From Neocallimastix lanati (nom. inval.) (lineage: Eukaryota; Neocallimastigomycota; Neocallimastigomycetes; Neocallimastigales; Neocallimastigaceae), in assembly GCA_016946835.1 (NCBI GenBank), contig JACVTC010000001.1, positions 3,572,501 to 3,636,500 of the forward strand: DNA of 64,000 bases. Direction: 5' to 3'. The position numbers and the translations under genes were made by a program. A model generated the notes under the pieces. It was not told the origin of the DNA. It saw only the letters and a list, made by a program, of their open reading frames with translations, and ran no database searches. Every line of letters begins with the position of its first letter. The stretch's first letter is position 1. Of the stretch, positions 61,491 to 64,000 are shown piece after piece.

Positions 61491-62148
61491 GACTTTTAAC
61501 AGTTTTTGATCGATATTCTATTCATATCGATTATCAAATAAATAAAGTAAAACTAATTAGTTACTACTCTAAATAGTTAATACAAATTTCTATACACTTT
61601 ATAGTGACGTGACTCAAGTTTAATAAAAAAAAATTTTTTATATAAATTCATTGTTTTATTTAATAATTAACAAGAATATTAATATATTGTATACATTATG
61701 AAAAATACGTATTAAATATAAATATATATATATAATACTAATAAAAAAAAATAATCTTAAAATAAAAAAATATTAAAAATAAAACTTTATAAAAAATAAA
61801 GCTTTATAAAAAAAAAAAAAATTATGGTAATATGATGAAAATAAAGTAAAAATTATAAAATATTAATAATATTATGTTATAATTTAAAATCATTTCTTCA
61901 AAAAATAAAAAAAAAAAAAAAATAATAATAATAAATATATATATATATAATAAAATAAAGTAATAAAGTAATATATGTAAATTAGATAGTGTGATGTCTA
62001 ATAATACTTTTTTAATTATTCATAGAATTAATATTAATATAAATTGAAAAGTTGTAAATTAGACAGTTTTATTTATTTATTTATTTATTTAAATGCATTT
62101 ATTGTCATAAGTTAATATTAATTAATAAAGATTTAGTTCTATTCGTTG

Positions 62149-62185
<37 letters not shown>

Positions 62186-62365
62186 AATGAAAAAAAATTG
62201 TTTTTTATTTATTGTTTATTTCACTTTACCACTTAAAAAAAGTTATAGAATTTCTATATTGTTTTAAATTTTTTATTTTATATAAATATTTGCAATTTTT
62301 TCTTTTTAACCATTTAAAAAGTATATTCTATATTTTATAATCTGAATGGTTAGTATTTTTTTAAT
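61491..62365. other. Intergenic AT desert
   Basis: Poly-A runs (62154-62181) and (TA)n. No gene recognised; probable 5' region of the small gene at 62396. Confidence 0.65.
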
Positions 62366-62395
62366 TTGAATAATTTGTATTTCATAGAAATATAT

Positions 62396-62644
62396 ATGGA
62401 TAAAAAAGAATTTAAAAAGTTGGCTAAGAAAAGAGGAATACCCAATTTTCTTTATAATCTTGAAGGCACAGGACGTGATGATGAACGTTTCAATATTGTA
62501 TTTGACAATGGGAAGTGGAATGTTTATTATTCAGAACGCGGTTGTAAAACAATAGATAAGTTTTTTGATACGGAGGATGAGGCATTAAGATATATGCTTT
62601 CAGAATTGTCAGATTATAAAAGTCATAATTGTATTATTACATAA
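62396..62644 (+). CDS. Small bacterial-like protein of unknown function
   Basis: 82 residues from the Met of MDKKEFKKLAKKRG; an upstream in-frame Met at 62366 would add ten hydrophobic residues and seems less likely. The sequence has an alternating pattern typical of small rumen Firmicute proteins: EFKKLAKKRGIP, a YNLEG turn, then FDNGKWNVYYSERGCK and FFDTEDEALRYMLSEL. It looks like a compact alpha-beta fold, seen in bacteria next to toxin-immunity or regulatory genes. That resemblance is from memory of style, not a search. Intronless, and clearly less AT-rich than its flanks, which suggests lateral transfer from gut bacteria. Function unknown. Confidence 0.75.
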   Translation: MDKKEFKKLAKKRGIPNFLYNLEGTGRDDERFNIVFDNGKWNVYYSERGCKTIDKFFDTEDEALRYMLSELSDYKSHNCIIT

Positions 62645-62646
62645 TG

Positions 62647-62683
<37 letters not shown>

Positions 62684-62871
62684 GTTCTAAGTTAATATTA
62701 AATTATAATAAAAGAATTCAATCTTGCTTATTTCAAAATAATTAATTATTCAATTATTTTATTTTTATTTTTATTTTTTTTTTTATTTTAATAAATAATT
62801 AAATTTTTCTTAACTAATTAATGTATAATTTCATTTCATATATTTACATAAAAAGTATTGTAATATCTATG

Positions 62872-62902
<31 letters not shown>

Positions 62903-63220
62903 ATATTAGAGTGATTATACTAAATAATTAATTTGAATTTTAAAGTAAGTAAGTTTAACGATTAAATTGAATTAAATATTAAATTTAAAACATAAATAAT
63001 ATATATATATATAATATAACAAAAAGAAATAATATAAACATAATAAATAATAATATTAATATTGTAATAATGTTTGCTACTAGAATTTTTTTTAATAATT
63101 ATTATTTTTCTTATTTATATATATATATATATTATTTTTGTGTTTTATTATGTAATTATTTAATAATTAATTATTCATAATTTGTTTATAGGATATTAGT
63201 ATATTGAATTCTTTTTTTAA

Positions 63221-63287
<67 letters not shown>

Positions 63288-63302
63288 TAGTAATTATTTA
63301 AA
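62645..63302. other. Spacer between the two bacterial-like genes
   Basis: Poly-A directly after the stop (62650-62679), (AATA)n near 62876-62904 and (AAT)n at about 63222-63285, ending just before the next ATG. No gene. Confidence 0.8.
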
Positions 63303-63770
63303 ATGCCACGAATGACAAAAGGAGGTAAATTTATTTTTGGATTATCTATTATAAAAGAAAATGGAATAGTTCAGTTTCCAAAGCAAGCGATTGAGGAATA
63401 TAAAATAACCGTCGATAAAAAAGTGTATTTATTTACCGGGAGTAAAATTACAGGTGGTTTTTGTGTAACAAGAAAAGGATTATTTGAACCTTCTAAATTG
63501 GGAAAGATTCTTACGGATACCCCAGAATTATTAAATTATACGTCAAAGTCAGGTGAATTTATAAAGTATAAAGGTCGTTCTTATTGTTGGGTTGATATTA
63601 CAGATGAAGGTCAAATAAAGTTAACGGAAGACATGATGAAATTTTTAAATATAAAACCAGGTATGCCATTGCTCTCAATTCGAAGTAGTAATATAGCTTT
63701 TACCATGGGTGCTAAAGGTCCCTTACTAGAAAAGTCCAGAAATTATAAGGGAAAAATCCCATTATTTTAA
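63303..63770 (+). CDS. Bacterial-like protein with AbrB/SpoVT-like segments
   Basis: 155 residues, intronless, starting MPRMTKGGKF. Two stretches resemble the AbrB/SpoVT swapped-hairpin barrel (strand, helix, L-x-I-K-P-G-x-x-L strand): ENGIVQFPKQAIEEYKIT (about 19-36) and EGQIKLTEDMMKFLNIKPG (about 101-119). The latter runs into PLLSIRSSNIAFTMGAKGPL. Between them lie ITGGFCVTRKGL and YKGRSYCWVDI. In bacteria such proteins are small DNA-binding regulators; the DNA-binding role here is inferred. The ATG context AAAATG is good. Base use is less AT-biased than the surroundings, so lateral gene transfer is the simplest origin. Confidence 0.8.
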   Translation: MPRMTKGGKFIFGLSIIKENGIVQFPKQAIEEYKITVDKKVYLFTGSKITGGFCVTRKGLFEPSKLGKILTDTPELLNYTSKSGEFIKYKGRSYCWVDITDEGQIKLTEDMMKFLNIKPGMPLLSIRSSNIAFTMGAKGPLLEKSRNYKGKIPLF

Positions 63771-63822
63771 ATAAAATAACAAAAAATAAGAAAAAACAAG
63801 GAGAAACATAAATGAAACAAAG

Positions 63823-63864
<42 letters not shown>

Positions 63865-64000
63865 ATATATATTATTATATTATTTACATTATACATTATA
63901 TTTAATAATAATATTAATATATACATATATTTTTATTTTAATAAAATTTTTGTAATACTACTTTTTTTTATTCTTGTTATTGTTATAATAAATTGTTGTA
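63771..64000. other. 3' flank at the window end
   Basis: Poly-A at about 63827-63860, then (AT)-rich sequence. No gene visible. Confidence 0.7.

Overview
The window is extremely AT-rich eukaryotic DNA: long poly-A/T runs, (TTA)n arrays, short genes in AT deserts, Asn-rich proteins, and short introns with GTAAG/GTATG donors and ATTAG acceptors. Together with fungal-type LTR retrotransposons and two intronless genes that look bacterial, it best fits an anaerobic gut fungus (Neocallimastigomycota). Dictyostelid-like amoebae share some traits, so this assignment is inferred.

Region 1 (1-17.3 kb) is a pile-up of Ty3/Gypsy elements next to one tRNA-Ala(UGC) gene (17239-17310). From the far side inward lie a chromovirus (1-4309, 5' end outside the window), a solo LTR (4311-4871), a deleted element on the minus strand (4876-10209) and a near-intact element on the plus strand (10214-17223). 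The same 4 bp, ACAA, separates these units and lies 12 bp upstream of the tRNA. This points to repeated integration at one Pol III-linked position. The plus-strand element carries a -1 frameshift signal (UUUAAAC, 8-nt spacer, apparent H-type pseudoknot) and a primer site matching tRNA-Ala.

Region 2 (18.6-23.8 kb) is a Ty1/Copia element with 196-bp LTRs and ATAAT target duplications. It is broken by two frameshifts and one nonsense codon, and appears to be primed from the anticodon arm of tRNA-Lys(CUU). Region 3 (24-31.7 kb) holds a LURP-one/Tubby-like gene, a Pro/Asn/Gln-rich ORF, a 111-bp tandem repeat, and relics of an LRR-gene tail and an integrase. Region 4 (31705-39024) is an apparently intact minus-strand Gypsy element with one 1801-codon Gag-Pol frame, inserted beside a LINE-like relic.

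Region 5 (40.4-57.8 kb) is the most striking part. It appears to be one minus-strand gene of about 66 exons encoding a type I membrane protein of about 2086 residues, with a signal peptide, four LRR domains, one TM helix and a short basic tail. Nearly every LRR is its own exon of 60-75 nt, all introns are phase 2, and exon-length patterns repeat between domains. Region 6 (58-62 kb) holds decayed Copia relics and a possible MITE. Region 7 (62.3-63.8 kb) has two small intronless bacterial-like genes, one with AbrB/SpoVT-like segments.

All calls come from reading the sequence and conceptual translation; no searches were run.
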